From contig JAJEKB010021848.1 in the NCBI GenBank assembly GCA_022393335.1, forward strand, positions 40,709 to 104,708: a stretch of DNA of 64,000 nt. Reading direction: 5' to 3'. Every line of letters begins with the position of its first letter. Position 1 is the first letter of the stretch. This document shows positions 24,601 through 35,560 of the stretch, piece by piece. This stretch comes from Macrotrachela quadricornifera. Lineage: Eukaryota > Rotifera > Eurotatoria > Philodinida > Philodinidae. Made by a program: the position numbers and the translations under genes. The notes under the pieces are model-generated. The model worked only from the letters and a program-made list of their open reading frames with translations. It searched no databases and was not told where the DNA came from.

Positions 24601-27600
24601 GATAGAAAATCATCCGAATGAACTAGATATTATGTTATTTTCAATAGATAATGAACTATTTTCTATTCATATGTGTATGAAGGATAATTTCATCGATGAA
24701 ACCAACAAATATCGACAACATGTTGTTATTCTATTTCAAATAAACGAACAAACAATAGTCTATATTAATAATATATTTCAAACATTAAATTATTATCATA
24801 ATTTTGATTTAAAAATGAATTCAAAATTGAATCTACGACTTTTGCCATATCTAAATGTTGGAATTCGAAATTTGGGTATATGGACATATCTATTATCACA
24901 CGAACATATTCAACGTCTTTTTACATATAGTCTCTCGTATGTTGCTATCGATTATCAGAATTTAAAGAAATATCAAAAACGAATAAATACAATTGAATTC
25001 AAAGCAGAACAAAAATATTTCATGAATGAAACACTTGTTCCATTTAATGAACCATTTACTGATAATCTATGGGAAGAAACAAAACAATCAATTAATCATG
25101 ACGAGTCGAATTATTTTAAACCTATTCTAAATAGTAATCAATCTGTTGTACAACTCTTTGGAAATAAAACTTATTTAATTTTAAATACGGCAAATCAAGT
25201 ATGGTCTCAATATACATTAATTCTAGATATTTCTATACCAAATTTTCCATCAATAAAGAATCGAACAGATAATAAAGCTCAACTAACATTATTATCTTTG
25301 AATGATAAATCAGAAATTTATATAACACATGATGGTTATCTTCATGTAACAGGAGAACATCAAAGTTCATCAACTATAAAATTACAAGAATATATTCGTT
25401 TATTTATTTCTGTTCAAAAAAATTCGATTCATATTTATATTAATGGTTCTTTAGAACTCAATGTATCAATTACTGAAGATCAATTTGCAACGAAATTGAA
25501 ACATATTGATCTATTTCGAGAATTAGATTTAACTAAGAATATGACCAATGATGATCAATTACGTATTGAATGTCGATCGATAACATATTTAAATAAATCC
25601 ACTCATATACTTTCTTCATCAATGAAAAAATTAATTCAATCAACTGAATATTCCTTAGATAAACTAATTGCACCTTCTTTTAACTTACTTTCAACAAGTC
25701 TCATTGGTATTGGTTATAAAGAAGAATTGATCAAATATGTTATAAGAAAATATAAAACGATGAATATTTCTTTTATTGATAAGATTCTACGAGAAGAAAC
25801 TCAATCTATAGAAAATATTTATCAACAACAAGAGCAACAAAAAAGACGTGATGTTTTAAGACGATTGAGTTCCTATGATGAAAATGGAACATTACATATA
25901 TTAATCAATAATGATGATTTTAATACCAATGACATGTCAATATCGATGTTGAGATCTGAAATAGACAGTTGTAGTAATAATAATGATGATGATGATGTAC
26001 CATCTGATAAAAAATGGTTTTATGACACGATTCATTCTGTAGGTATTCGTGATAAATTAGATGATTGGCTTCAAAATAAAGATATACATAATAATCATGT
26101 AACAGTTGGATATTCTGAATATAATCATCTTGATTTAACAAAAGTAAATTTTAATGAAATAGAATTTACTAATAAATTTCAGAAAACTATAGCAACATCA
26201 TCATCACATTATGTACATCAACAAATACCATTGAAAACTTATATTCATTCACGTACAACTTGTGAATATAGATTAATAACAATCTATGCCCGTCATACAT
26301 TATTAAATATGTTAAAAGTATGGTATGATAATGATCATTCAAATTTATTTCCATTTTCAAAACTTGGCGATGAAAAACTTATTGTTAAACTAATACGATT
26401 CATGCATCATCATCATCATCATCATCATACATATACACATATGTGTATCGATATAGCTATCAATACAATGGATCTATTGACAAAATCAATAATAACATTT
26501 GAATTACAAGACTTATTAAAATCTATCATACATGAGAAACTAACAATTGAAATATTCAATGGAAAAGCTCCAATATTTTATCAATTACAAAAACAAATTG
26601 TTGAAGAATCGATACATTTTCTTACAAATCCATCATTAATTGATATAAATAATAATAATAATGTACCTATTGATGAACAAATATTTATTAAACAATCAAA
26701 TTTAGATTTTATTCTAAAAGTATTTCAACTTTTTTTAGAAGTATTGAAAGATTTTGAAAGAAAAAATGATGACATCGATTTAGTGATTCGATTATTGTTT
26801 CCAGGCATTATTATCAAAATACTCTTCGATCTATTCCTATTAGTACCTTCACATCATTTGAAACAATTCATCCTTGACCTTTTTACTAAGTATGTTGTTC
26901 ATATTTCTTACATATAAATTTAATTTCTTATCTTATAGATTGATTCAAACAAGTGAAAATTTCAAACTTCACAATGATATTCACAATTTTCTTCGATATT
27001 TATTTCTAGAAACAACAGTGAATGAAATGTATGCTGATAGTATAGCATTGAAATTTTTTCGACGTTTTCTCATTCAGTTACAATTAGTTTTAATTGAAAG
27101 AGAAAATCAATTGGTTTCATCAGTAAATGAATGGTCATCATTTATGAAAGATTTAGCAATGATTTTCGATCTAATCATTATTTTAACGAATAAAAAAAAG
27201 CCATATCAATGGTCTGAACTATTATTTACTGCATGGAAAGAAGCACTAGGCGAAAAAGCTACATTAACGAAAGAAATTATTGAAACAGCTGATACTTATT
27301 TTGATAGAAATGCTGATGAACAATTAATTAAATTGGTGAATCAAAATATCAAATTCGATGAGAAATCATTATCTTTTGAATCGATTATGAATTTCATCGA
27401 CACTCTAACAGTTGAGTCAATTTCTGATTCAACCAAGTATGCTTCATTTATTTGCTTGTGTAATATACCACTGGTATATATACAAACACGTGCAAAATTT
27501 CTTTATTTGTTTAATATTCTTGTTGGAAGTATCTTGCCATCCATAGATTTTAGCATAACATCGGGTATCAGTTTTATTATAGATCGAATTCGATTGGTAC

Positions 27601-28933
27601 GACATTGCATATTATTTACAGCAAAATTGGAAATATTAAGTGCAGCTTTAGCTAAAACTGCTATTAATTTAGAATCATCAGAAGTAGATATAAAATTTGA
27701 CATTATAAAAGCTAGTATAGCTGAACATCCTGAAGATACCATGTTCTATCAAGCATATAAACAATTAAAATCTGAGGCATCAAAAATATTTCGACAGAAG
27801 GAGGATGAACGTGTCTGGAATGCAACCTATGTTGGCATGTTTAGTAACGATCAAGGCGGACCTTATCGAGATTCAATAACACGAATATGTGCCGAGTTAT
27901 GTAGTACACGATTACTATTATTTATTCTTTGTCCAAATGGACGAACAAACAATGGTTTGAATCGTGATCGATGGATTCCGAATGTTTTTCCACCAAATCG
28001 ACCCATACCAGTTGATATTAAAAATCAATATCATTTTGTCGGACAACTCATGGGTATGGCAATACGTACGAAACAATATTTAGATGTTCGATTTCCAATT
28101 TTACTCTGGAAACAATTACTATATGAAGAAGTTACAATTGAAGATATTGAAGCTATTGATATTTCAAGTTTTGCAGTTATGAATAAAGTGGAAGAAGATA
28201 TTCGAAAAGTAAGAAGTCTCAATGAATGTGACTATTTATTTAGTAGTATTATGACTGAACTTACATTTGATGTCGTTAGTTCGGCAGGACAAACTTATGA
28301 ACTTATTCCAGATGGTTTTCATATACGAATCACTACTGCCAATTTTGAAGATTATTGTAAGCGTTATCGTCAATATCGTATTAATGAATTTTATCGACAA
28401 ATTGAATTTATTCGTCAAGGTTTACATAGTGTCGTACCATGGGCTGATTTGATTTTATTCACAGCTCATGAATTAGAAGAAGCTGTTTGTGGTAGAGGTT
28501 ACATCGATATTGAAATGTTAAAACGTCATACAGAATACGATAACGAGGATGGGGAAACTTTGCCGCATATTCAACGATTTTGGTCAGTTTTAAGTGATAT
28601 GTTTAGTGAAGAACAGAAAAAACTATTTTTAATATTTGTTTGGGGACGAAGTACGTTACCGTATAGCGATAATGATTTTTCCACAAGCTTCAAAATAGCA
28701 AGTCTTGACATGTGTGACAATATTGATGAAGCTCTTCCGAGTAAGTGTTTAGATAAATGACATTTTCTTACAAGTAATCACTTGAAATTATATCATTTTT
28801 TCTTCTAGGATCGTTTACATGTTCCTTTACTCTGCAATTGCCTGCATATTCAACTAAAGAAATCATGTATGAACGTTTGAATTATGCAATTACTTATTGT
28901 TCTAGTATCGATGCTGATGGACATATGAATTAG
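18682..28933 (+). CDS. Giant HECT-type E3 ubiquitin ligase with SPRY and LamG-like domains
   Basis: Exons 18682-19642, 19890-26889, 26939-28740 and 28809-28933 join in frame to about 3295 residues. The start was set at MGQQISLPDF; the upstream TTG is not a start. Exon 1 is helical and charged and recognises no family. A SPRY domain lies at about 1600-1770 (WYFCVRLPLGGAALIGWATK, YWVNGTF), with beta-rich LamG/concanavalin-like stretches after it. The HECT domain spans about 2900-3295 (GMFSNDQGGPYRD, HFVGQLMGMAIR, RFWSVLSDMF, VWGRSTLP). The thioester cysteine is C3259 in SFTCSFTLQLPAYS, encoded in the last small exon. HECT ligases take ubiquitin from an E2 onto this cysteine and pass it to the substrate. 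No RCC1 repeats were seen, so a HECTD4-type relative is likelier than a classical HERC. AATAAA lies at 28963. Confidence 0.85.
19643..19889 (+). other. Intron 1 of the HECT gene with a foreign-looking insert
   Basis: The donor is GTAAGA at 19643 and the acceptor TTTCTCTAG ends at 19889; phases join ATC-A to AA-ACA (IK, then TILTTEK). At 247 bases it is about five times longer than introns 2 and 3 (49 and 68 bases). Its middle is more GC-rich, with repeated GAGTCCT/CTCCGAGA/CCGGAGA words and inverted TCTCCGAG/CTCAGAGA segments. A small MITE inserted in a once-short intron would explain this. Confidence 0.55.
26402..26428 (+). repeat. (CAT)n microsatellite in coding sequence: eight-histidine run
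   Basis: ATG followed by eight CAT codons encodes a histidine run at residues 2493-2500 of the HECT ligase, ahead of TYTHMC. It keeps the frame and lies in a probably disordered linker. Confidence 0.9.
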
Positions 28934-28962
28934 ATTATACTTGTATTTTTTAAATTTATAGT

Positions 28963-28968
28963 AATAAA
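28963..28968 (+). terminator. Poly(A) signal of the HECT gene
   Basis: AATAAA, repeated as AATAAATC a few bases on, starts 30 bases after the TAG stop at 28931-28933. Confidence 0.6.
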
Positions 28969-29383
28969 ATAAATCAAGAATATATGAACAAAAACGACTC
29001 CTTTAATTATAGGAGGTCGCAATCATATGATGAAGGATTTATAATGTGTTGTCAAATAGTAGAAATAAAATATTCACTGATTATCGTTAGAATACAGATA
29101 AAAATATTTTGACGAAGTTTCATTCAATACTTGTTCTGTTATGATATCAGGAGTAATTGGTAATGTAATTTGTCAGATGAGTTTTCTGTTAAATAGTTGG
29201 AAGTGAACAAAATAATTGAAACTGTATGAACACACTTACATATGTATATTTATACTTCTTTGTGAGGCACAATTTGATGAATCTTGTTACGATAATACGA
29301 AATATTTTTAGATAATAAATGTCGCTCTTCACGGTATTAGCACAAACATAGTATGTTCTACTTGTATTTGTTTGAGTTATTAT

Positions 29384-29587
29384 TTATGGAATGTGCGAAG
29401 TCTTTCCAATAATTTCTTGAATCAAGTCAAGTTTATAAGTAGTCAAATGAAGATTGACATTTTGTTTTAGTTTATACAAAACATATGCATTATAACTTGT
29501 AAGGTCTAGCAAACGAAAAAAAAATCTTTTTGTACCATTGTATCGATCGACGAGTACACTCTGAGAAGAGACTACAAATTGGCTCAC
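29384..29587 (-). pseudogene. piggyBac-like transposase C-terminal fragment
   Basis: The 67-residue frame contains DRYNGTKRFFFRLLDL and YNAYVLYKL. This is the conserved stretch of piggyBac-family transposases (typically WY-x-K-L/V-FF-x-LLD followed by NA-Y/F-I/V-L/I-YK) near the C-terminal end of the catalytic core. No DDD catalytic region is found upstream on the minus strand (29588 onward), where a foldback arm begins instead. It is therefore a truncated relic. It adjoins the outer foldback element at 29565-31300, which may be a non-autonomous derivative of the same transposon. Confidence 0.5.
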
Positions 29588-31305
29588 GACTCTTTTTCGC
29601 CATAAAACTACCTGTGCTTTTTGAAACTGCTTTATCCTGATGCAACATGAAACACTGAATCTTGTGATAATAAACTCGATCTCTCTAGCACGTAATTAGC
29701 TTTCAAACCAATCAATTTTCTGACGAGGAAACCGTCCCAAGTGTCCCCGCCCGATTTTGGTCGTTTACGTGCCAGTTGTTAGAGGACATCGAGCTGGTAA
29801 AGAGCCTAAATGGATTTGCGCTGAGTCCTCTTTCTTCAAAAGTTATGACGGTTTTACTAGATTTTCCACCTATGATGGCGGAATGTCAGAAAAATTAGAC
29901 AAACGAATTTCGAACTGAAGTTTTACCCATCTATAGGTCTAATAACCCTTAGAATATCCTGAAAGTTTAAGCCAAAAAAAATATTTTTTACTCGAGATAT
30001 CGAGTTTTCGAGTAAACTCGATTTTTGTGATATACCTATGACGAACGACTATTTGATGGAAATTCAATATCTCGAGTAAGGAGCGTTGCTTTTGGCTGAA
30101 ACTTTCAGGATATTCTAGGGATCATTAGACTTATATATGGGTAAAATTTCAGTTCGAAATTCGTTTGTTTGATTTTTTTGCCATCCCGTCACCATAGGTG
30201 GAAAATCTAGTAAAACCGTCGTAACTTTTGGAGAAAGAGGACTCAGCGCAAATCCATTTAGGCTTTTTACTAGCTCGATGTCTTCTATCGACTGGCACGT
30301 AAACAACCGATATCAGGCGGGGACACTTGGGACGGTTTCCTCGTGAGCGGTCTTTTATAGAGAAAATCTACATATTTCTTCAAATAAGTTCTTTAGTAAT
30401 TTGACAGAAACTTAATTAAACATTCGACTAGCCAGGTTCTGTTTATATTTGTTCGATATCATTTTACACGGACTACAAAATAGTATATGCCTTTAATCTT
30501 AATCTTCTTGATAAAAAAATTCAGAAGACAAATACTTTTATCTGTTAAACTCGTTCCTATTTTTCCAATAAATGATTCCCACATTTTTGAAAACTTCCGT
30601 CCACCTTAACCGAACAGAACATTACCAGAGACATTCGCAAAAACACAAAACTCTAACCAGAAAAAAAGCAGCATACACACGCCTCATAAAACTAATAAAA
30701 TTCAAACAAGTTATTCTTTGATTTACTGTAGAACATAGTACTTGTGAAAATTTGACATCTTGAGGGATCCTTGACTTCATCAAGCTCATTTCAGGATATT
30801 TTTCACATAGCAGCTTACACAATAGCGAACTTTATTTTTCATACGATCAAAAGTGCTATCAAGACAGCACTGAAATGCTCCGTCATTCACGTTATTTCAG
30901 GAAACGCAAGGTCCAATACTAACTTCTCATGGCATGAAAATGCAGTGTTTTGGTTTATTCTTCAACGCATCTGTCTTGTGAATTTTTTCGGGTCAATAAG
31001 TTTAAGATCTAAGACATACATACTATTTTGTAGCCCGTGAAAATGCTATCGAATCAGTATAAACAGAGTCTGGCTAGTCGAAGATTTAATTAAGTTTCTG
31101 TCAAATTACTGAAGAACTTATTTGAAGAAATATGTAGATTTTCTCTATAAAAGGCTTCTCGAAAAATTGATTGGTTTGAAGGTTAATTACATGCTAGAGG
31201 GGTCGAGTTTATTACCAAAAGATTCAGCGTTTCATACTGCATCAGGATATAGCAGTTTTGAAAAAACACAGATAGTTTTATGGAGAAAAATAGCCGTGGG
31301 CTGAT
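29565..31305. mobile_element. Outer foldback element, interrupted by a second element
   Basis: The right arm, about 31063-31305, is inverted in the left arm in two pieces. Piece one is 29570-29720 (GCTTTATCCTGATGCAACATG and CTCTAGCACGTAATTAG against CTAATTACATGCTAGAG-type sequence on the right). Piece two is 30347-30443 (TATAGAGAAAATCTACATAT and TAATTTGACAGAAACTTAAT). The break between the pieces is exactly where the element at 29724-30343 sits. The interior (30444-31062) shows weaker pairing and no gene. A piggyBac scrap adjoins the left end. Confidence 0.72.
29724..30343. mobile_element. Inner foldback element with 3-bp target duplication
   Basis: The 620-base element begins CGAGGAAACCGTCCCAAGTG and ends with the perfect inverse CACTTGGGACGGTTTCCTCG. 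The arms continue inward for about 250 bases (CCACCTATGATGGCG against CGTCACCATAGGTGG; CTTTCAGGATATTCTAGG against CTTAGAATATCCTGAAAG). TGA flanks both ends (29721-29723 and 30344-30346), consistent with a 3-bp target-site duplication. It has no coding capacity and interrupts the left arm of an older element. Confidence 0.75.
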
Positions 31306-31816
31306 TTGTGGTCTTATACGCTCCCGTCTTTTAGAAAATGGTGTAAGTCTGTCAAATTTTTTACAGATAAATAATATACTCTTGTAAAGTGAACAAATAC
31401 ACTCCAATGCATTGTCTGATGTTGCTATATTCTGTCCTTGCTATTCGTTCTCTATAAGATTTTTCTGTCTTGATGATCATCCATGATGTATATATATCGT
31501 GCAAACGTTATACTTTTTTACTGAAATTACAATTTCGACAAATAATTTTGGTGAAGTTATTCTGGATGATCTATAAGATATCACCTATCAGGAGATTAAT
31601 GTTATTTCGAAAATATAGACTTCAGGTTAGTTTCTCAATTTAGTAACATATATAGAACTATATTTATTGATCCATATTTTAAGAAATAAAGAGATCTTTT
31701 AGAAATACAATAAATTAACGAAAAACTATTTATTATTGCACATATCTGAATAATACTATTTTAAATTACATGATATTTTTCATTGTTTACATTTGCATCT
31801 GTTTATTGTACAACTA

Positions 31817-32900
31817 CACTGTAAAAAAGATAGGAAGTGTACCAAACTTTAAAGGTTTGGCACAGTTTTACGAAACAATTTTAAGTTTCGTGGCATACAA
31901 ATCGTTTCGTAATTATTATAAAGAACTTTTTTAAGTTCCGAAAATTGCAGAAGGTTCCGAAGTTTGTTCGCGAAACCCTCTAGAAGTTCCACGCACCACG
32001 TAATGAACCTTCGATAGTTTCGTATCTTTTGTACAAAGCTATTGACGGTTTCGCATAGTGTTTAAACGTTCCGTATATATTCTACGAAACCAGTTATAGT
32101 TTCGTAAATGTTCTAATAGTTCTAGATACGTTGTACGAAACTAAACATGGCTTTGTAAAAGACATACCGAACTAACACATCATTTACAAAACTATGAACA
32201 GTTTCGTACAATGTACGCTGAACCGTTTCATATTTTACGGAGCCAATGATAGTTTCGTGAAACAATTAAAGGTTCCGTATACCTTATACGAATCTATCGA
32301 AAGTTTCGTAAAGTATCAAAAGGTTCAGCGTATATTGCACGAAACTGTTCATAGTTTTGTCAATGATATAATGGTTTGGTTAATCATTTATGGAACCATG
32401 GCTAGTTTCGTACAATATGTGCGGAACTATTAGAACGCTTACAAAATTATGAATGATTTTGTAAAACTTATACGTATCTTTTAGATGCCCTACGAAACTG
32501 TCGACGGCTTCGTAACGTGTGTACTGAACCTTCAGATAATTGGCGCAGCTGTTAATGGCTTCGTATAGAATATACCAAACTATTATATGGCCTTTGAAAC
32601 TATCAAAGATTTCGTAAAATATGGGCGGAAGCTTTGCAACATTTACGAAGTTGTTCGTGACTTCGTAACACGTCTACCGAACCATTATATCATTTATGAA
32701 ACTACGAACAATTTCGCTTAATTTATGTTGAACCTTATAATATTATACGAAGCGTTCGATTGATTCATGTAAGATATACAGTGCTTTTAGTTGTTTTCCG
32801 AAACTGTCAGCGATTTTGAGCAAAAGATGCAAAGTTACCAAAATTTCAATACACGGTGCATGAAACTTCTAAACAGTTTCATAGTAAAACTTTAAAACTC
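31817..32900. repeat. Degenerate 51-bp minisatellite with a hairpin in each unit
   Basis: About twenty diverged units in tandem, each with a TACGAAACT...AGTTTCGTA inverted pair. The AGTTTCGTA-like half recurs at about 32098, 32149, 32201, 32251, 32301, 32353, 32404, 32456, 32507, 32558, 32609 and 32660, a spacing of 50-52 bases; at the left end the spacing is less regular. Left of the array is CACTGTAAAAAAGATAGG, which resembles the terminus of the MITE at 34403. The frame at 32194-32433 is a 17-residue repeat caused only by the period. Confidence 0.8.
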
Positions 32901-33170
32901 TCTTCAATTTTTAGCACTTAGAAAGGTCGTACATGAAAATTACCAAACAATTTTCATGCCACAACACTTAAAATCGTCTCATATAACAGTATCAAATCTT
33001 AAAAATTCGATAAAACATCAATTTTTTTAGAATTTGCTAACTCAAATAAGCCTTGTATGAACTATGCTTAGTCAACTCATAGGAAGGTAGAGATAGCACC
33101 CAAACATAGTTTTTAAAAACTATCGATTCTGCAACCAAACAGTCTTAAGTAGTTACGAGACATACTGTCT

Positions 33171-33545
33171 GATAGGTCTCAAAAAATTGCACGTATTAGT
33201 CCTGAGATAGGCGTCAAAAAATTACTAATAGTATTCGAAGATAGTCGTTGAAAAGTTACTAACAATAGTCCGAGATAGCCTTCAAAAAGTTACCAATGGT
33301 ACGCTGTCATAGCGCTCAAAAAATTACCTAAGGTACTCCAAGATAGCCGTCAAAATGTGACCTAAAGTGCCAGAATATAACCCTCAGAAATTTACTTATA
33401 GTACCTCAAGATACCCTTTAAAATGTTACTAATAGCATGTTGAGATAGCTCTCAAAAAGTTACCCATAGTACCTTAAGATGGCCCTTAAAAAGTTACTAA
33501 TGGTACGCTGAGATAGCCCTCAAAAAGTTACCTATAGTATCGTTA
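33171..33545. repeat. 34-bp tandem array
   Basis: About eleven units of the type GATAGCCCTCAAAAAGTTAC followed by CTATAGTACGCTGA. The word GATAG recurs at 33171, 33206, 33240, 33274 and 33341 and continues at the same step to about 33520. Unit divergence is moderate. It is noncoding and unrelated to the 51-bp array to its left. Confidence 0.75.
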
Positions 33546-33549
33546 AATT

Positions 33550-33825
33550 TGCGTTAAAAACTTATGGAACCTTTTTGTTCACTACTCATTCACCGTTTTT
33601 TTTTGATGGCGCAGCCTATATATATATACACGAATGAGTTCACAGAAAACTATTGTCATGTAGAAGACGTTTTAAGTACCCTTACGGATCTGTTGAAAAC
33701 TTACGGAACCTTTTTGTCCACCACTCATTCACCGTTTTGTTTCGATAATACAAGCTATATATATATACGAGTGAGTTCATGAAAAATTATCATTATATAA
33801 TAGATGTTTTAAGATTAAGTGCTTG
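33550..33825. repeat. 139-bp direct duplication
   Basis: Two copies in tandem: GAACCTTTTTGTTCACTACT, CATTCACCGTTTT, a (TA)n run, CGAATGAGTTCA, then TAGAAGACGTTTTAAG. Copy one starts at about 33550, copy two at about 33689; AACTTATGG and AACTTACGG lie 139 bases apart. Noncoding. Confidence 0.75.
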
Positions 33826-33839
33826 TGTAAATATCTTGT

Positions 33840-34402
33840 CATGTTGTAGAAGACATCCTACGCATCATTAAGTAGCGACATTTATGATAAGCTAGTATCC
33901 TAATTAATTAATTAATTTTATATAATTACAGGTTCAGTGACAACGCTGCCGAACCCAATATCTTTCGAAACCTTGCACATTAATGGGTAAGTTTGCTGTT
34001 TTCAATAAATGACTTTCTTTTCTGTTATAGATTAGCCTCCACATGGAATTCATGGGTATATTTATTATCTAATCCAAAATGACTTGTGTTTTATTTCAAA
34101 TTCATCTTTATATCAAAATCACCAGTGAATTTCACGATAGAAAACCATCATATTTGTATTCTCGTATTAGGCCAACACACATATGAACTATATGGGTAAG
34201 TTTATTTTATTAAATAAAATCAATCCATTTACTCTTTGTTGTAGACTACTACGAAAAACTATTTGGCAATTAAATGTTATTTTTAACTGTTGACGGAATC
34301 TCTAGAAGTATTCAAACAGTTTAATTTCCTCGTTGCATTCGTAAGTTAATCTGATTTGAGTATGAAAAGCAAAATGGGATCAACTTACAGATGCAACGTA
34401 GA
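33840..34402. other. AT-rich spacer, nothing recognised
   Basis: Spacer between the 139-bp duplication and the MITE at 34403. It includes the short phrase ATGGGTAAGTTT twice (about 33984 and 34190), each followed by a T-rich tract ending in TAG. Exon-like fragments of a decayed gene are possible, but no reading frame supports one. Confidence 0.3.
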
Positions 34403-34695
34403 GATCACTGTAAAAAAAGGAACTTTACCGAACCAAAAATGATATCCGAGGACGGGCACACCCCCCGATCCTTTTCTGGTTTCGTAAAAAGAAAGTTTTG
34501 TACCAAACTTTTTTTTAATGAACGGCAAAAAAGGTTTCGTTCTGAGCCTTGTGTACGAAACCTTTTTTGTCATTCCTCAAAGAAGAGTTTGGTACGAAAC
34601 TTTCTTTTCATGAAACCAAAAAAGGATCGGGAGGTGTGCCCGCCCCCGGATATCATTTTTGGTTCGGTAAAGTTCCGTTTTTTTTTACAGTGATC
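34403..34695. mobile_element. MITE with CACTGTAAAAAAA termini
   Basis: The left end GATCACTGTAAAAAAAGGAA is inverted exactly at the right end, CAGTGATC at 34688-34695. The arms pair over nearly the whole length: ACCGAACCAAAAATGATATCC with GGATATCATTTTTGGTTCGG, and GGGCACACC with GGTGTGCCC. The centre carries TACGAAACC/GGTTTCGT and GTACCAAAC words like those of the 51-bp array. No coding capacity. Confidence 0.85.
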
Positions 34696-34754
34696 GATTA
34701 TTAATGAAGTATAATAAGAAAATGAGAGTTTCCTGGTTTTTCTGAGAGTACGAT

Positions 34755-35007
34755 TTATGCTGATATTCCACCAATTTTATTGAGAAATTCACCAAAGATT
34801 TTTTGAATTTTCGTGGTCCATTGTTCTTTCGTAATAAAACCCGTGGCTAGCTGATGAACTAAACTTAGAAGTTCGTATTGAAATTTCGAATGAGCTTCAA
34901 ATAATTGACTGGCCTTAAAAATAAAAAAAAAGATTAATTTAAATATTTGAAGAGTAAGTAAAATATAATACTGATTCTGACAGATTTTTCGTCGACATTA
35001 TTGCCAT
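34755..35007 (-). CDS. Small two-exon protein of 64 residues, unknown function
   Basis: Exon 1 is 35007-34972 (MAIMSTKNLSES) and exon 2 is 34913-34755 (starts ASQLFEAHSKFQYELL, ends LNKIGGISA). They are joined in phase 0 across a 58-base intron (GTATTA to a T-rich tract plus AAG). An in-frame stop upstream of the ATG supports this start. The product is charged and probably all helical, with no signal peptide or membrane segment. I do not recognise the family. The clean amphipathic open exon bounded by an acceptor and a stop argues for a real or recently real gene. It could also be the 3' end of a longer, decayed gene. Confidence 0.45.
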
Positions 35008-35249
35008 TTTCAATTTAAACTATGCAGGGACGAATACTGATCCACTATACTCTCAATGAATTTATATTGAGCAAGGAATAACAACGAAAGAAAGAAAAAA
35101 AGACGTCAATAAAGTTCAATTCTTTCATTTTAAATACGCCCACTGTCCGTGAATATCTAATGTTTTTCTTTTACGAACATTTTTTGCCGCCCATTAGAAA
35201 AAGTAATGAATAGAAATGATCAACATCAGGCAGCCTCTTTCTAACTAGT

Positions 35250-35560
35250 CTAAATAGATCGACGATTATTTCTTTCGTGATTTGAATTTTTTCCTGAATA
35301 TGGAACAATAGTAAAACTACCCAGTAAACTTTCCATTTGAGTAAATGTCATTGTTGATGGTTTCTATTCGTAATCACGTTGACTTTGTCCACATCTATAA
35401 AAATAGATAGAAAAGAATTTAAAAATATCCTCCCAACCTCACCATCACCCTCAGCTTTGCTGATTAAATCTAAACATATAGAAAAATAAAAATGAATTTA
35501 ATAAAATCGAATTGAGTACTCGAATTACTTTACCGTTGATTGAATTTGTTGTTGTTCCCC
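35250..35560 (-). pseudogene. Possible retroelement gag-like or host gene relic
   Basis: On the minus strand, frame 35351-35250 reads MTFTQMESLLGSFTIVPYSG then KNSNHERNNRRSI and a stop. Just upstream, short exon-like pieces with splice-like borders read NSIN (ending near 35535) and DLISKAEGDG (about 35470-35440). The SLLGSF-x-I-x-P-x-SG phrase is reminiscent of the start of Gag-like proteins of metazoan retroelements. The fragment is too short to be sure, and it may instead belong with the 64-residue gene at 34755-35007. Confidence 0.25.

Noticed and set aside
25920..26141. Minus-strand His/Tyr-rich frame
   Set aside because: It is the antisense of Asn/Asp-rich coding sequence in the HECT gene.
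30115..30306. Minus frame of 63 residues
   Set aside because: It lies fully within the right arm of the inner foldback element.
32194..32433. A 79-residue frame of 17-residue repeats (SFV steps)
   Set aside because: The period is exactly that of the 51-bp DNA repeat. It lacks a promoter or signal, and the flanking units are broken by stops.
33171..33545. Tandem array considered as a CRISPR-like array
   Set aside because: The whole 34-bp unit repeats with no unique spacers, and the genome is eukaryotic.
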